From positions 1 through 36,655 of the forward strand of contig NZ_JABACJ020000033.1 of the NCBI RefSeq assembly GCF_012524165.2: 36,655 bases of DNA, written 5' to 3'. A program made the translations under genes and the position numbers. Below, one piece after another: positions 16,920 to 25,072 of this stretch; the first letter of the stretch is position 1; the number at the start of each line of letters is the position of its first letter. This stretch comes from Faecalicatena faecalis. GTDB lineage: Bacteria > Bacillota > Clostridia > Lachnospirales > Lachnospiraceae. The notes under the pieces are model-generated. The model saw only the letters and a list, made by a program, of their open reading frames with translations. It was not told the origin of the DNA and did not search any database.

Positions 16920-18218
16920 ATGAAATCAATCCTGGCGTTACTCTTGAGCATACTATTATGCGTGCAGAATGTATATGCGATGCCGGCAAAGGATTATATT
17001 GTCTATGAAGATACACAGGAGGAAAATGTAGATTCTGGAGGGAATGACCAGAATGCGGCAGATTCTGCAGAAGCAGCGGATACAGAAGAGACAGCGGGGA
17101 CGGCAGATGCCGACAGTACTCAGAAACAGGAGAATGCAGGCCCAGAAGTCAGCGCTCCCTCGGCTATTTTGATGGAGGCTTCGACCGGAGAGGTCATCTA
17201 TGAAAAAGATGCAGATACGGCTCGTCCACCTGCCAGTGTCACAAAGATCATGACCATGCTGCTGATTTTTGATGCGCTGTCCGAGGGGAAGATAAAACTG
17301 GAAGACCAGGTGAGCACTTCTGAATTCGCAGCCTCCATGGGCGGCTCTCAGGTATTTTTGGAGCCAGGGGAGACACAGAGCGTGGACACCATGTTAAAAT
17401 GCATCTCTGTTGCCAGTGCGAATGACGCCTGCGTGGCTATGGCAGAATACATATCCGGTACGGAGGAAGAGTTCGTAAATCAGATGAACAAACGGGCAGA
17501 AGGCCTGGGCATGAAGAATACACATTTTGTCAACTGTAATGGACTTGACACTGACGGACACGTGACAACGGCTCGGGATATTGCGCTGATGTCCAGAGAA
17601 ATGATTACAAAATATCCCCAAATTCATGATTACTGTATGATATGGATGGAAAATATCACACATACAACGAAAAAGGGGACCACAGAATTTGGTTTGACGA
17701 ACACGAACAAACTGGTCCGCCAATATGAATATGCCACAGGATTAAAGACGGGTTCTACAGGACTTGCCAAGTTCTGTGTTTCTGCAACGGCAAAGAAAAA
17801 TGACATTGAATTAATTGCTGTCATAATGGCGGCAGAAGATTCCAAGGCCAGATTTAGGGATGCAACAGCTTTATTAAATTATGGATTTGGAAAATGTCAG
17901 CTCTATCAGGATGACCAGCCGCAGAAGTTAGCGGATATCGAGGTGAAAGGCGGAGTACAGGAGACGGTACCTTGCGAGTATGCAGATACGTTTCGATATC
18001 TGGATACGACAGGGGCTAATTTATCAGGAATCACTAAGAAGCTAAATGTGAAAAAAAGCATTGCGGCGCCGGCAAAGAAAGGAACAGTTGTTGGAAATCT
18101 TGTCTACGAGATGAATGGAAAGGAAATTGGAAAAATTGATGTCATGGTATCTAAGAATGTAAAGAAGGCTGGATTTATTGATTATTTAAAGAAGGTTCTG
18201 ACCAGATTCAGAACTTAG
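16920..18218 (+). CDS. D-alanyl-D-alanine carboxypeptidase (S11 penicillin-binding protein)
   Basis: A low-molecular-weight penicillin-binding protein that trims the terminal D-Ala from peptidoglycan pentapeptides. A clear signal peptide (1-20, cleavage after VYA) is followed by an acidic, low-complexity linker (about 28-75, rich in E, A, D, T). The S11 domain has SVTK (S106, K109), SAN (166-168) and KTG (276-278). A C-terminal beta domain follows, ending in a short basic amphipathic tail (about 418-432) that could contact the membrane. ATG 16920 is chosen because GAGGGAG (16905-16911) lies eight bases before it; an upstream in-frame ATG has no site. The related gene at 21579 lacks the acidic linker. 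Confidence 0.93.
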   Translation: MKSILALLLSILLCVQNVYAMPAKDYIVYEDTQEENVDSGGNDQNAADSAEAADTEETAGTADADSTQKQENAGPEVSAPSAILMEASTGEVIYEKDADTARPPASVTKIMTMLLIFDALSEGKIKLEDQVSTSEFAASMGGSQVFLEPGETQSVDTMLKCISVASANDACVAMAEYISGTEEEFVNQMNKRAEGLGMKNTHFVNCNGLDTDGHVTTARDIALMSREMITKYPQIHDYCMIWMENITHTTKKGTTEFGLTNTNKLVRQYEYATGLKTGSTGLAKFCVSATAKKNDIELIAVIMAAEDSKARFRDATALLNYGFGKCQLYQDDQPQKLADIEVKGGVQETVPCEYADTFRYLDTTGANLSGITKKLNVKKSIAAPAKKGTVVGNLVYEMNGKEIGKIDVMVSKNVKKAGFIDYLKKVLTRFRT

Positions 18219-18255
18219 GAGTCAGAAGCCTGGATAAAAGAAGAACGTGTGGATA

Positions 18256-18294
18256 GGGGAGAACACTGAAAAATATAGTGCACACTCCCCTTTT
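18256..18294 (+). terminator. Terminator after the first D,D-carboxypeptidase gene
   Basis: GGGGAG (18256-18261) pairs with CTCCCC (18285-18290), and CACT (18264-18267) with AGTG (18277-18280), followed by TTTT. Confidence 0.65.
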
Positions 18295-18327
18295 GACCGG
18301 CAGAGGTGATGAAAGTAATGTTGTTGA

Positions 18328-18502
18328 TTGTGCAAAGGGAAAAGGGATGGTACAATAAGCATGATGGGTGAAAGGTGATTCAAAAATATGGGATTGCTTT
18401 TTGCATGAAAAACTGTTATATTGCAAAAATGGAAGAATGGTATACAAATATGCAGTTGTTTTAAATGATTACATACATGTATGCTGGTATACAATAAGGA
18501 GG
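18328..18502 (+). promoter_or_regulatory. deoC leader: candidate promoters and repeats
   Basis: Two possible promoters are TTGTGC (18328-18333)/TACAAT (18351-18356) and TTGCTT (18394-18399)/TATATT (18417-18422), both with 17-base spacers. GGTATACAA occurs twice (18439-18447 and 18486-18494). The palindrome CATACATGTATG lies between the copies. These could be operator sites. AAGGAGG at 18496-18502 is the ribosome site. Confidence 0.45.
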
Positions 18503-18508
18503 ATGAAC

Positions 18509-19192
18509 ATGGATTTTGCAAAAATGATTGATCATACAATATTAAAAGCCGATGCAACAAAGGAAGACGTGAAGAAGCTCTGTGAGGAGGCGCTGGAATA
18601 TGGGTTTTGTTCTGTTTGCGTGAATTCCAGCTTTGTGTATTATTGTGCACAGCAGTTAAAGGACAGCGATGTGAAAGTCTGTACTGTCGTAGGATTCCCG
18701 CTGGGGGCAATGTCAACGGATGGCAAGACTGCAGAGACCTTGGCAGCGATTGAAGATGGAGCAGAAGAAATCGACATGGTGGTTCATGTAGGTATGATAA
18801 AGAGCCGTGACTGGGACTATGTCAAACAGGACATCGCATCTGTTGTCGAAGCAGCAGACGGAAGGGCTATCGTCAAGGTCATCTTGGAGACATGCCTTCT
18901 AACGGAGGAAGAAATCATTACCGTATGTCAGATTTGTAAAGAAGCGGGGGCAGCTTTTGTCAAGACATCTACTGGGTTCTCCACGGGAGGAGCGACCGTA
19001 AAGGATGTTGCTTTAATGCGCCGGACAGTAGGACCTGTAATGGGCGTGAAAGCATCCGGGGGGATACGGACCCTGGAAAAGGCAAAGGCCATGGTGGAAG
19101 CTGGCGCGGACCGTCTGGGGACAAGCTCTGGTGCGGCAATCGTAAAAGCACAGAGAGAAGAGGAACACATGGCAGGAAACCGTCATGATTAA
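18509..19192 (+). CDS. deoC: Deoxyribose-phosphate aldolase
   Basis: This class I aldolase cleaves 2-deoxyribose-5-phosphate to acetaldehyde and glyceraldehyde-3-phosphate in deoxynucleoside catabolism. The family motifs are clear: MIDHTILKADAT at the N-terminus, VGFPLGAM, the Schiff-base lysine in FVKTSTGFSTGGAT, and the second lysine in VKASGGIR. Length (227) is typical. ATG 18509 is taken because AAGGAGG (18496-18502) is six bases upstream; a near-overlapping ATG at 18503 and a long upstream in-frame extension have no proper site. The 3' end overlaps the phosphoesterase gene by eight bases. No other nucleoside-catabolism gene is adjacent, which is unusual for deoC. Confidence 0.95.
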   Translation: MDFAKMIDHTILKADATKEDVKKLCEEALEYGFCSVCVNSSFVYYCAQQLKDSDVKVCTVVGFPLGAMSTDGKTAETLAAIEDGAEEIDMVVHVGMIKSRDWDYVKQDIASVVEAADGRAIVKVILETCLLTEEEIITVCQICKEAGAAFVKTSTGFSTGGATVKDVALMRRTVGPVMGVKASGGIRTLEKAKAMVEAGADRLGTSSGAAIVKAQREEEHMAGNRHD

Positions 19193-20066
19193 GGCACTTC
19201 TTATTTTATTCGGTGCAGCGCTTCTGGTGCTGTTGATCATTGTGGTTGAGGGCAGGAGAGAACTGCACTTTTTTCGGATGAGAAGATACCAGTTAAGTGT
19301 ACCTAAATTTAAAAAATTGAACTCTCCCAAAAAAGTGGTTCTGCTTGCAGATTTACATAACAAGGTTTATGGTGAGAAGAATGAAGAACTATTAGAGGCG
19401 GTCCGCAAGGAAAATCCAGACCTCATTTTAATTGCAGGGGACATGTTTGTAGGGAAGGAAAGGATGCATTATGAGAATGCGGTGGAGTTCATTGTTCAGC
19501 TCCCCAAGGTGGCACCGGTCTATTACAGTCTGGGCAACCATGAGCAGCGTTTGAAAGTCTATCCTGAAAAATACGGGGATAGTGTCTTTCAGGGATATAA
19601 AGAGACATTGGAAAAGGCGGGGGTCTGTTTTCTAGAGAACGAGGGAACGACGTGTATGCTGGATGAACTCTGTGTAAGAATCAGCGGGCTGGAGCTTCCA
19701 ATGTCCACCTATGAAAAGTTCAAGAAGCATACAGTCACACCACAGGATGTCCGTCAATGCCTGGGGAAGGCGGATAAAGGGGAATATCAAATCCTGCTTG
19801 CACATAATCCGGCTTTTTTTCCTGCTTATAAAGAATGGGGAGCCGATCTTACGGTTTCCGGCCATCTGCATGGAGGAATTATCCGCATTCCCGGCCTGGG
19901 AGGTGTGATTACGCCTCAGTTCGTTCTTTTCCCTAAATATTCGGGGGAGATGACTGTGGAAGGAAATCAGGCAATCGCTGTGAGCCGGGGACTGGGAACC
20001 CATACAATTAATCTGCGGTTTCTGAATTATGCTGAGGTCGTAGTGATTGATCTGATACCGTATTAA
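19185..20066 (+). CDS. Membrane-anchored calcineurin-like metallophosphoesterase
   Basis: A 293-residue protein with one N-terminal membrane helix (about 3-21, LLILFGAALLVLLIIVV) and a metallophosphoesterase domain. The two-metal motifs appear in order: DLHN (replacing DxH), GDM, GNHE and GHLHGG. It is closest in layout to YkuE/YaeI-type enzymes, some of which act on phosphorylated lipids or UDP-linked lipid A precursors; the substrate in this Gram-positive is unknown. The start overlaps the end of deoC, implying translational coupling, although no shared pathway is obvious. The helix places the active domain either outside the cell or on the inner face; sequence does not decide. Confidence 0.85.
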   Translation: MIKALLILFGAALLVLLIIVVEGRRELHFFRMRRYQLSVPKFKKLNSPKKVVLLADLHNKVYGEKNEELLEAVRKENPDLILIAGDMFVGKERMHYENAVEFIVQLPKVAPVYYSLGNHEQRLKVYPEKYGDSVFQGYKETLEKAGVCFLENEGTTCMLDELCVRISGLELPMSTYEKFKKHTVTPQDVRQCLGKADKGEYQILLAHNPAFFPAYKEWGADLTVSGHLHGGIIRIPGLGGVITPQFVLFPKYSGEMTVEGNQAIAVSRGLGTHTINLRFLNYAEVVVIDLIPY

Positions 20067-20082
20067 GGACAGCAAAAATTGC

Positions 20083-20111
20083 TTGTGCAATTGCCTGAAT
20101 TCACGTATAAT
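20083..20111 (+). promoter_or_regulatory. Promoter for scpA-scpB
   Basis: TTGTGC (20083-20088) and a perfect TATAAT (20106-20111) are 17 bases apart, in the gap after the phosphoesterase gene. Confidence 0.7.
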
Positions 20112-20148
20112 AAGAAACGGTGCGAATATCACGGCGGAGAGTGAGAGT

Positions 20149-20892
20149 ATGGGAATACCAGTAAAATTAGAAGTGTTTGAAGGACCGCTGGACCTTCTGC
20201 TTCATCTGATAGATAAGAATAAGATTGACATTTATGATATACCGATCGTAGAAATCACGAATCAATATATGGATTATATCCGAGGCATGCAGCAGGAGGA
20301 TCTGAATATCATGAGCGAGTTCCTTGTGATGGCGGCCACCCTGCTGGATATTAAATGCAGGATGCTCCTTCCAAAGGAAATCAATGAGGACGGAGAAGAG
20401 GAAGACCCGCGTAAGGAATTGGTAGAACAGCTCCTTCAATATAAGATGTACAAATATATGGCATATGAATTAAAGGACCGACAGATCGATGCAGATCAGG
20501 TGCTGTACAAGTCCCCCACGATTCCCGATGAGGTTCAGGGATATGTAACACCTGTTGATATTGATCTTTTGTTAGACGGCCTGACCCTCACGAAGCTGAA
20601 TAAAGTTTTCAAAGATGTCATGAGGCGGCAGGACGACAAGATCGATCCGGTCAGAAGTAAGTTCGGGAAGATTGAGAAGGAAGAGGTGCCTCTTCCTGTA
20701 AAGCTCACCTATGTAGAGGATTATGCCAGAGCGCATAAGCGGTTCAGCTTTCGACAACTTTTAGAGCAGCAGAAGACGAGAATGCATATTGTCGTCACAT
20801 TTTTGGCGATTTTGGAATTAATGAAAATGGGGACCATTCGGGTAGAACAGGAGGAAATATGCGGGGATATTATGATTGACTCGCTGATTTGA
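20149..20892 (+). CDS. scpA: Segregation and condensation protein A
   Basis: ScpA is the kleisin subunit of the SMC-ScpAB condensin complex that organises and segregates the chromosome. The N-terminal signature (VFEGPLDLLLHLIDKNKIDIYDIPI) and LNIMSEFLVMAATLLDIK are diagnostic. The C-terminal winged-helix part (about residues 180-247) that binds the SMC head is present. ATG 20149 is preferred because GGAGAGTGAGAG lies just upstream; an upstream in-frame ATG at 20083 coincides with the -35 box. At 247 residues it is complete. It is directly followed by scpB, the usual order. Confidence 0.95.
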   Translation: MGIPVKLEVFEGPLDLLLHLIDKNKIDIYDIPIVEITNQYMDYIRGMQQEDLNIMSEFLVMAATLLDIKCRMLLPKEINEDGEEEDPRKELVEQLLQYKMYKYMAYELKDRQIDADQVLYKSPTIPDEVQGYVTPVDIDLLLDGLTLTKLNKVFKDVMRRQDDKIDPVRSKFGKIEKEEVPLPVKLTYVEDYARAHKRFSFRQLLEQQKTRMHIVVTFLAILELMKMGTIRVEQEEICGDIMIDSLI

Positions 20893-20909
20893 AAGGAATG
20901 GAAGAGGAT

Positions 20910-21479
20910 ATGGAGATAGAAAAACTGCAGGGCGTCATTGAGGCGATACTCTTTACCATGGGGGATTCTGTGGAACTGAGTAAGATTGCAGCGGCTATAG
21001 AACATGATGAGAAAACGACAAAAAAAATCATACATAATATGATGGACCGCTATGAGGCGGAAAACAGAGGAATCCGCATCATAGAATTGGAAGATTCTTT
21101 TCAGATGTGCACCAAAAAGGAGACCTATGAATATCTGATCCGTGTTGCAAAGCAGCCGAAAAAGTATGTACTGACAGATGTTCTGCTGGAGACCTTGTCC
21201 ATTATTGCGTATAAGCAGCCGGTCACGAAGCTGGAGATTGAAAAGATCCGGGGAGTGAAGTCAGACCACGCAGTCAATAAGCTTGTAGAATTCGGACTTG
21301 CGGAGGAAGTGGGCAGAATGGATGCACCGGGAAGACCACTTCTTTTTGGAACAACAGAGGAGTTCCTTCGCAGATTCAGCGTACAGTCTCTGGATGAACT
21401 GCCTACCATCAATCCAGAACAGGTAGAACATTTCAAGGAAGAGGCGGAAGATGAGGCTCAGCTAAAATTGGACATTTAA
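20910..21479 (+). CDS. scpB: Segregation and condensation protein B
   Basis: ScpB binds the kleisin ScpA as a dimer in the SMC condensin complex. The N-terminus (MEIEKLQGVIEAILFTMGDSVE) and the two winged helices, including LETLSIIAYKQPVTKLEIEKIRG and GRPLLFGTT, are typical. ATG 20910 fits the family N-terminus and has GGAAG (20900-20904) at five bases. An ATG at 20898 and a TTG at 20889 (overlapping the scpA stop) are in-frame alternatives that would add four or seven residues. The 189-residue length is normal. The acidic tail (about 175-189) is variable in the family. Confidence 0.93.
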   Translation: MEIEKLQGVIEAILFTMGDSVELSKIAAAIEHDEKTTKKIIHNMMDRYEAENRGIRIIELEDSFQMCTKKETYEYLIRVAKQPKKYVLTDVLLETLSIIAYKQPVTKLEIEKIRGVKSDHAVNKLVEFGLAEEVGRMDAPGRPLLFGTTEEFLRRFSVQSLDELPTINPEQVEHFKEEAEDEAQLKLDI

Positions 21480-21578
21480 ATAGAAAAGTGAAAACGATAA
21501 AAGATTCTATGTCAGGTTCTAACAAGATGTTTTTGCTCATAAATACTAATAACATAGTATGATGTGGAGTGCGTTAAT

Positions 21579-22856
21579 GTGAGAAAGGGACTGACGGGAA
21601 AACAAAAGGGGAGATTTGCTCCTCATAGAATAAGGAAGAAGGCCACGGCGCTTCTCCTGCTTCTTGGCATTACATTTGCAGGACTAAATGGCATGGTACA
21701 GCCGGCAGTAAATGCATATGCGAAGGAAGGAGAACCCGGGAATTTATACGCCCAGTCGGCAGTTTTAATGGATGCGGACAGCGGGCGTATTTTATTTTCC
21801 AAAAATGGACAGACAGAACGTGCCAATGCAAGCACTACCAAGATCATGACCTGTATCCTGGCTTTGGAATATGGAAGTCTGGATGATGTGGTGACGGCCA
21901 GTGAAAAGGCATCTTCTCAACCCAAGGTACATCTGGGAGTAACATCAGGAGAAACATTTTATCTGAGGGATCTTCTGTATTCCCTGATGCTGGAATCCCA
22001 TAATGATGCGGCGGTCATCATAGCGGAGAGCGTTGGGAAGAGCGTAGAGGGGTTCGCAGATATGATGAATGCGAAGGCCAAAGAAATTGGATGCAGGAAT
22101 ACATATTTTATTACGCCAAATGGATTGGATGCTGCGGATGATCAGGGGATTCATCATACAACAGCAGAGGATCTGGCACGGATCATGAAGTACTGCATTA
22201 TGGATTCACCCAAAAAGGAGATGTTCCTGGAGATTACCAGGACTCCAAATTACCAATTCACGGACTGCTCAGGAAAAAGAACATATTCCTGTAACAACCA
22301 CAATGCATTTCTTCAAATGATGGAAGGGGCCTTGTCAGGCAAAACAGGATTTACGGCGGATGCAGGATATTGTTATGTGGGGGCGCTTAAGAAGGATGAC
22401 AGGACATTTATTGTCGCCCTTCTCGCCTGTGGCTGGCCGAATAATAAAACTTATAAATGGGCTGACACAAAAGTTTTGATGAATTATGGACTTGAAAACT
22501 ATACGTATCGGAATATTTGGCAGGAGGCGGATGTGGGTGAGATAACAGTGCATCATGGCATCGATAGAAAGCATCCTTTTAACACAACAACAAAAATCAA
22601 GCTAACAGTTGCAGAAGAAGATAAGGACTGGCAGATGCTTTTGAAGGACGAGGAACAGGTACAGATGGTGTGGGAGGCAGAAAAAGATGTGGAGGCTCCT
22701 GTTGCGAAAGGGCAGAAGTGCGGGCGTATTGAGTATCTCTTAGATGGTGATTTGTTAAGAAGCTATGATATCGTGACAGTGGATGCGGTAAAGATGAAGG
22801 ATACAAAATGGTATATTGGAACTATTTTTGGACGGTATTTTCTGCAGAATCCGTAA
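21579..22856 (+). CDS. D-alanyl-D-alanine carboxypeptidase (S11), second copy
   Basis: A second S11 penicillin-binding protein with STTK (S85, K88), SHN (140-142) and KTG (255-257). The N-terminus is long and basic and leads into a hydrophobic stretch (about 22-42) with a likely signal cleavage after AYA (48). The catalytic domain is followed by a shorter beta domain and a C-terminal hydrophobic end. I chose GTG 21579 because GGAG (21566-21569) is nine bases upstream; an in-frame GTG at 21564 overlaps that site. It resembles spore-former DacF/DacB-type proteins, but a sporulation role cannot be claimed from context. It is distinct from the copy at 16920, mainly in lacking the acidic linker. 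Confidence 0.92.
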   Translation: MRKGLTGKQKGRFAPHRIRKKATALLLLLGITFAGLNGMVQPAVNAYAKEGEPGNLYAQSAVLMDADSGRILFSKNGQTERANASTTKIMTCILALEYGSLDDVVTASEKASSQPKVHLGVTSGETFYLRDLLYSLMLESHNDAAVIIAESVGKSVEGFADMMNAKAKEIGCRNTYFITPNGLDAADDQGIHHTTAEDLARIMKYCIMDSPKKEMFLEITRTPNYQFTDCSGKRTYSCNNHNAFLQMMEGALSGKTGFTADAGYCYVGALKKDDRTFIVALLACGWPNNKTYKWADTKVLMNYGLENYTYRNIWQEADVGEITVHHGIDRKHPFNTTTKIKLTVAEEDKDWQMLLKDEEQVQMVWEAEKDVEAPVAKGQKCGRIEYLLDGDLLRSYDIVTVDAVKMKDTKWYIGTIFGRYFLQNP

Positions 22857-22978
22857 TAGATTAAAATACATCAATATAAATGATTAAAAACGTCACTAGA
22901 TAATAGGGGATTCTTATGTTACTATAGGTAAAGATAAAAAAAGACAATCAATTTGATAAAATATAAGGAGATGTCATT

Positions 22979-24967
22979 ATGAAAAATTACCAGAAGTATG
23001 AAAGAACGTATTTTATGCCGCCGGAGGAGTGCTATGACTGGGCGAGAAAGGATCACATCGACGCACCGCCTGCATGGTGCAGCGTGGATTTAAGAGACGG
23101 CAACCAGGCATTGATCGAGCCGATGAGCCTGGATGAAAAAATTGAGTTTTTTCAGCTTCTGCTTGATGTCGGCTTTAAAGAGATTGAGGTTGGTTTCCCG
23201 GCTGCATCTGAAACGGAATATCAATTTCTGCGCACACTGATCGAACAGAACATGATTCCTGATGATGTGACGATTCAGGTGCTGACACAGGCGAGAGAAC
23301 ATATTATTAGAAGAACCTTTGAGGCTGTAAAAGGAGCACCGCATGCAGTAATACATGTATACAATTCAACATCGGTCGCACAGCGTGAACAGGTATTTAA
23401 GAAAAACAAAGAAGAAATCAAGAAAATTGCAGTCGATGGTGCAAAATTATTGAAGAAGCTCGCCAAAGAGACGGAAGGAAACTTTACTTTCCAATACAGC
23501 CCGGAGAGTTTTCAGGGGACCGAGGTCGACTATGCATTAGAGGTATGTAATGCCGTGCTCGAGGTATGGAAGCCGACCAAGGAAAACAAAGCGATCATTA
23601 ACCTTCCAACTACTGTAGAGAATGCGATGCCTCATGTTTTTGCAAGCCAGGTAGAATATTTTGATCGCCATCTGTATAATCGCGAGAATGTTATTCTTTC
23701 CCTTCATCCGCACAATGACCGTGGTTCTGGCGTCAGCGATGCAGAGCTGGGAATTCTTGCAGGCGCAGATCGAATTGAGGGAACTTTATTTGGGAATGGA
23801 GAGCGTACCGGGAATGTAGATATCATTACACTGGCTATGAACATGTTCTCCCAGGGCGTTGATCCTAAATTAGATTTCTCAAATATGAGTGATATTTGCG
23901 AGACTTATGAGAGATTGACAAGGATGAAGGTCTCCCCTCGCCAGCCATATGCAGGAGAACTTGTATTCACAGCATTTTCTGGTTCTCATCAGGATGCGAT
24001 TGCAAAAGGAATGTCTTGGAGAGAAGAGAAGGAATGTGATATCTGGACAGTCCCATATCTGCCGATCGATCCGAAGGATGTAGGAAGACGATACGATTCC
24101 GATGTTATCCGAATTAACAGCCAGTCAGGAAAGGGCGGCGTAAACTACATACTGAAACAGAGCTTTGGCATCAGCCTTCCAGAAAAGATGAAGGAAGAGG
24201 TAGGCTATCTGGTCAAAGATGTCTCAGATAAGGCACATAAGGAATTAGATCCAGATTGGGTATACCATATTTTTGAGGACCATTACATCAATCCGAAGTC
24301 TGTCTTTACTGTGGATGAATGTCATTATAAGCAGGAAGACGGAATTGTGGCAGAGGCGACGATTCATCATGCAGGAAGCAGCCGTACCATTACTGGAGTG
24401 GGAAATGGACGCTTGGATGCGGTCAGCAATGCAATCAAGCATTACTTTGATATCAGTTATGAGCTCGCATTCTATGAGGAACATTCCTTGACAAAAGGCT
24501 CCTCATCTAAGGCAGTTGCATATGTCGGTGTGATCTGCAATAAGAAGAAATACTGGGGTGTTGGAATCGATGCTGATATTATTAAAGCATCTGTAGAAGC
24601 ACTTGTTGTAGCGGTGAATAAGATAGAAGAAATTAAGAATTCGGATACATGTAAAGATGAGAGGCTGTTAGAGATTACAAACTACATTTATGCAAACTAT
24701 AAGGATGTAACACTGGATGATCTCTCCGAGAAGTTTTTCCTCTCCAAGCCTTATCTTTCAAAGTATATCAAAGAAAAGTCAGGTATGACATTCGGAGATA
24801 TCTTGAAGACGGTTCGGATGAAAAAGGCAAGGGCAATGCTCAAGAGCAGTAATACAACGGTAGAGAGTATTGCAGAATCAGTTGGATATCAGAATGTAGA
24901 ACATTTTAATCGGATCTTCAAGAAGATGTACAATATGACACCGGTACAGTTCAGAAATAAAAAGTAA
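22979..24967 (+). CDS. leuA: 2-isopropylmalate synthase with C-terminal AraC-type DNA-binding domain
   Basis: The first ~550 residues are a full 2-isopropylmalate synthase (acetyl-CoA plus 2-oxoisovalerate, first step of leucine synthesis) of the long LeuA form also found in actinobacteria. Visible parts are WCSVDLRDGNQALIEPMS with metal ligand D40, the HPHND metal site (H243, H245) and NGERTGNVD. The C-terminal regulatory domain follows (about 420-550). Residues 560-662 then form a complete AraC-family double helix-turn-helix: LDDLSEKFFLSKPYLSKYIK, the linker helix, then SIAESVGYQNVEHFNRIFKK and MTPVQFR. The frame is unbroken across the joint. A good AAGGAG is eight bases before ATG 22979. 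The 122-base upstream gap shows no T-box. LeuA enzymes normally end near residue 550, so the DNA-binding tail is an added module. Confidence 0.93.
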   Translation: MKNYQKYERTYFMPPEECYDWARKDHIDAPPAWCSVDLRDGNQALIEPMSLDEKIEFFQLLLDVGFKEIEVGFPAASETEYQFLRTLIEQNMIPDDVTIQVLTQAREHIIRRTFEAVKGAPHAVIHVYNSTSVAQREQVFKKNKEEIKKIAVDGAKLLKKLAKETEGNFTFQYSPESFQGTEVDYALEVCNAVLEVWKPTKENKAIINLPTTVENAMPHVFASQVEYFDRHLYNRENVILSLHPHNDRGSGVSDAELGILAGADRIEGTLFGNGERTGNVDIITLAMNMFSQGVDPKLDFSNMSDICETYERLTRMKVSPRQPYAGELVFTAFSGSHQDAIAKGMSWREEKECDIWTVPYLPIDPKDVGRRYDSDVIRINSQSGKGGVNYILKQSFGISLPEKMKEEVGYLVKDVSDKAHKELDPDWVYHIFEDHYINPKSVFTVDECHYKQEDGIVAEATIHHAGSSRTITGVGNGRLDAVSNAIKHYFDISYELAFYEEHSLTKGSSSKAVAYVGVICNKKKYWGVGIDADIIKASVEALVVAVNKIEEIKNSDTCKDERLLEITNYIYANYKDVTLDDLSEKFFLSKPYLSKYIKEKSGMTFGDILKTVRMKKARAMLKSSNTTVESIAESVGYQNVEHFNRIFKKMYNMTPVQFRNKK

Positions 24968-25021
24968 CGATCGGATAAAATGGTGATGGGAACAAAGCGG
25001 ATTGCTAAATAAAGTAGAATA

Positions 25022-25057
25022 AAAAAGAGTATTGAGAATTTTCTCAATACTCTTTTT
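25022..25057. terminator. Bidirectional terminator between leuA and the peptide transporter
   Basis: AAAAAGAGTATTGAGAA (25022-25038) is perfectly complementary to TTCTCAATACTCTTTTT (25041-25057), with A and T tracts on either side so it works for both convergent genes. Confidence 0.95.
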
Positions 25058-25072
25058 ATGTAATTCTTTTGA

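Noticed and set aside
18368..18508. 47-residue N-terminal extension of deoC
   Set aside because: DeoC normally starts near MDFAKMIDHTIL, and AAGGAGG lies six bases before ATG 18509.
16920..22856. Two D,D-carboxypeptidase genes as a recent tandem duplication
   Set aside because: They differ in linker, N-terminus and motif residues (SVTK/SAN against STTK/SHN) and are separated by unrelated genes, so they are old paralogues.
22857..22978. Looked for a T-box or leucine leader peptide before leuA
   Set aside because: The 122-base gap has no T-box signature, no terminator and no leucine-rich short frame.
23090..23356. Minus-strand open frames inside leuA and other large genes
   Set aside because: They are codon-bias shadows of the real genes, without ribosome sites or protein-like composition.
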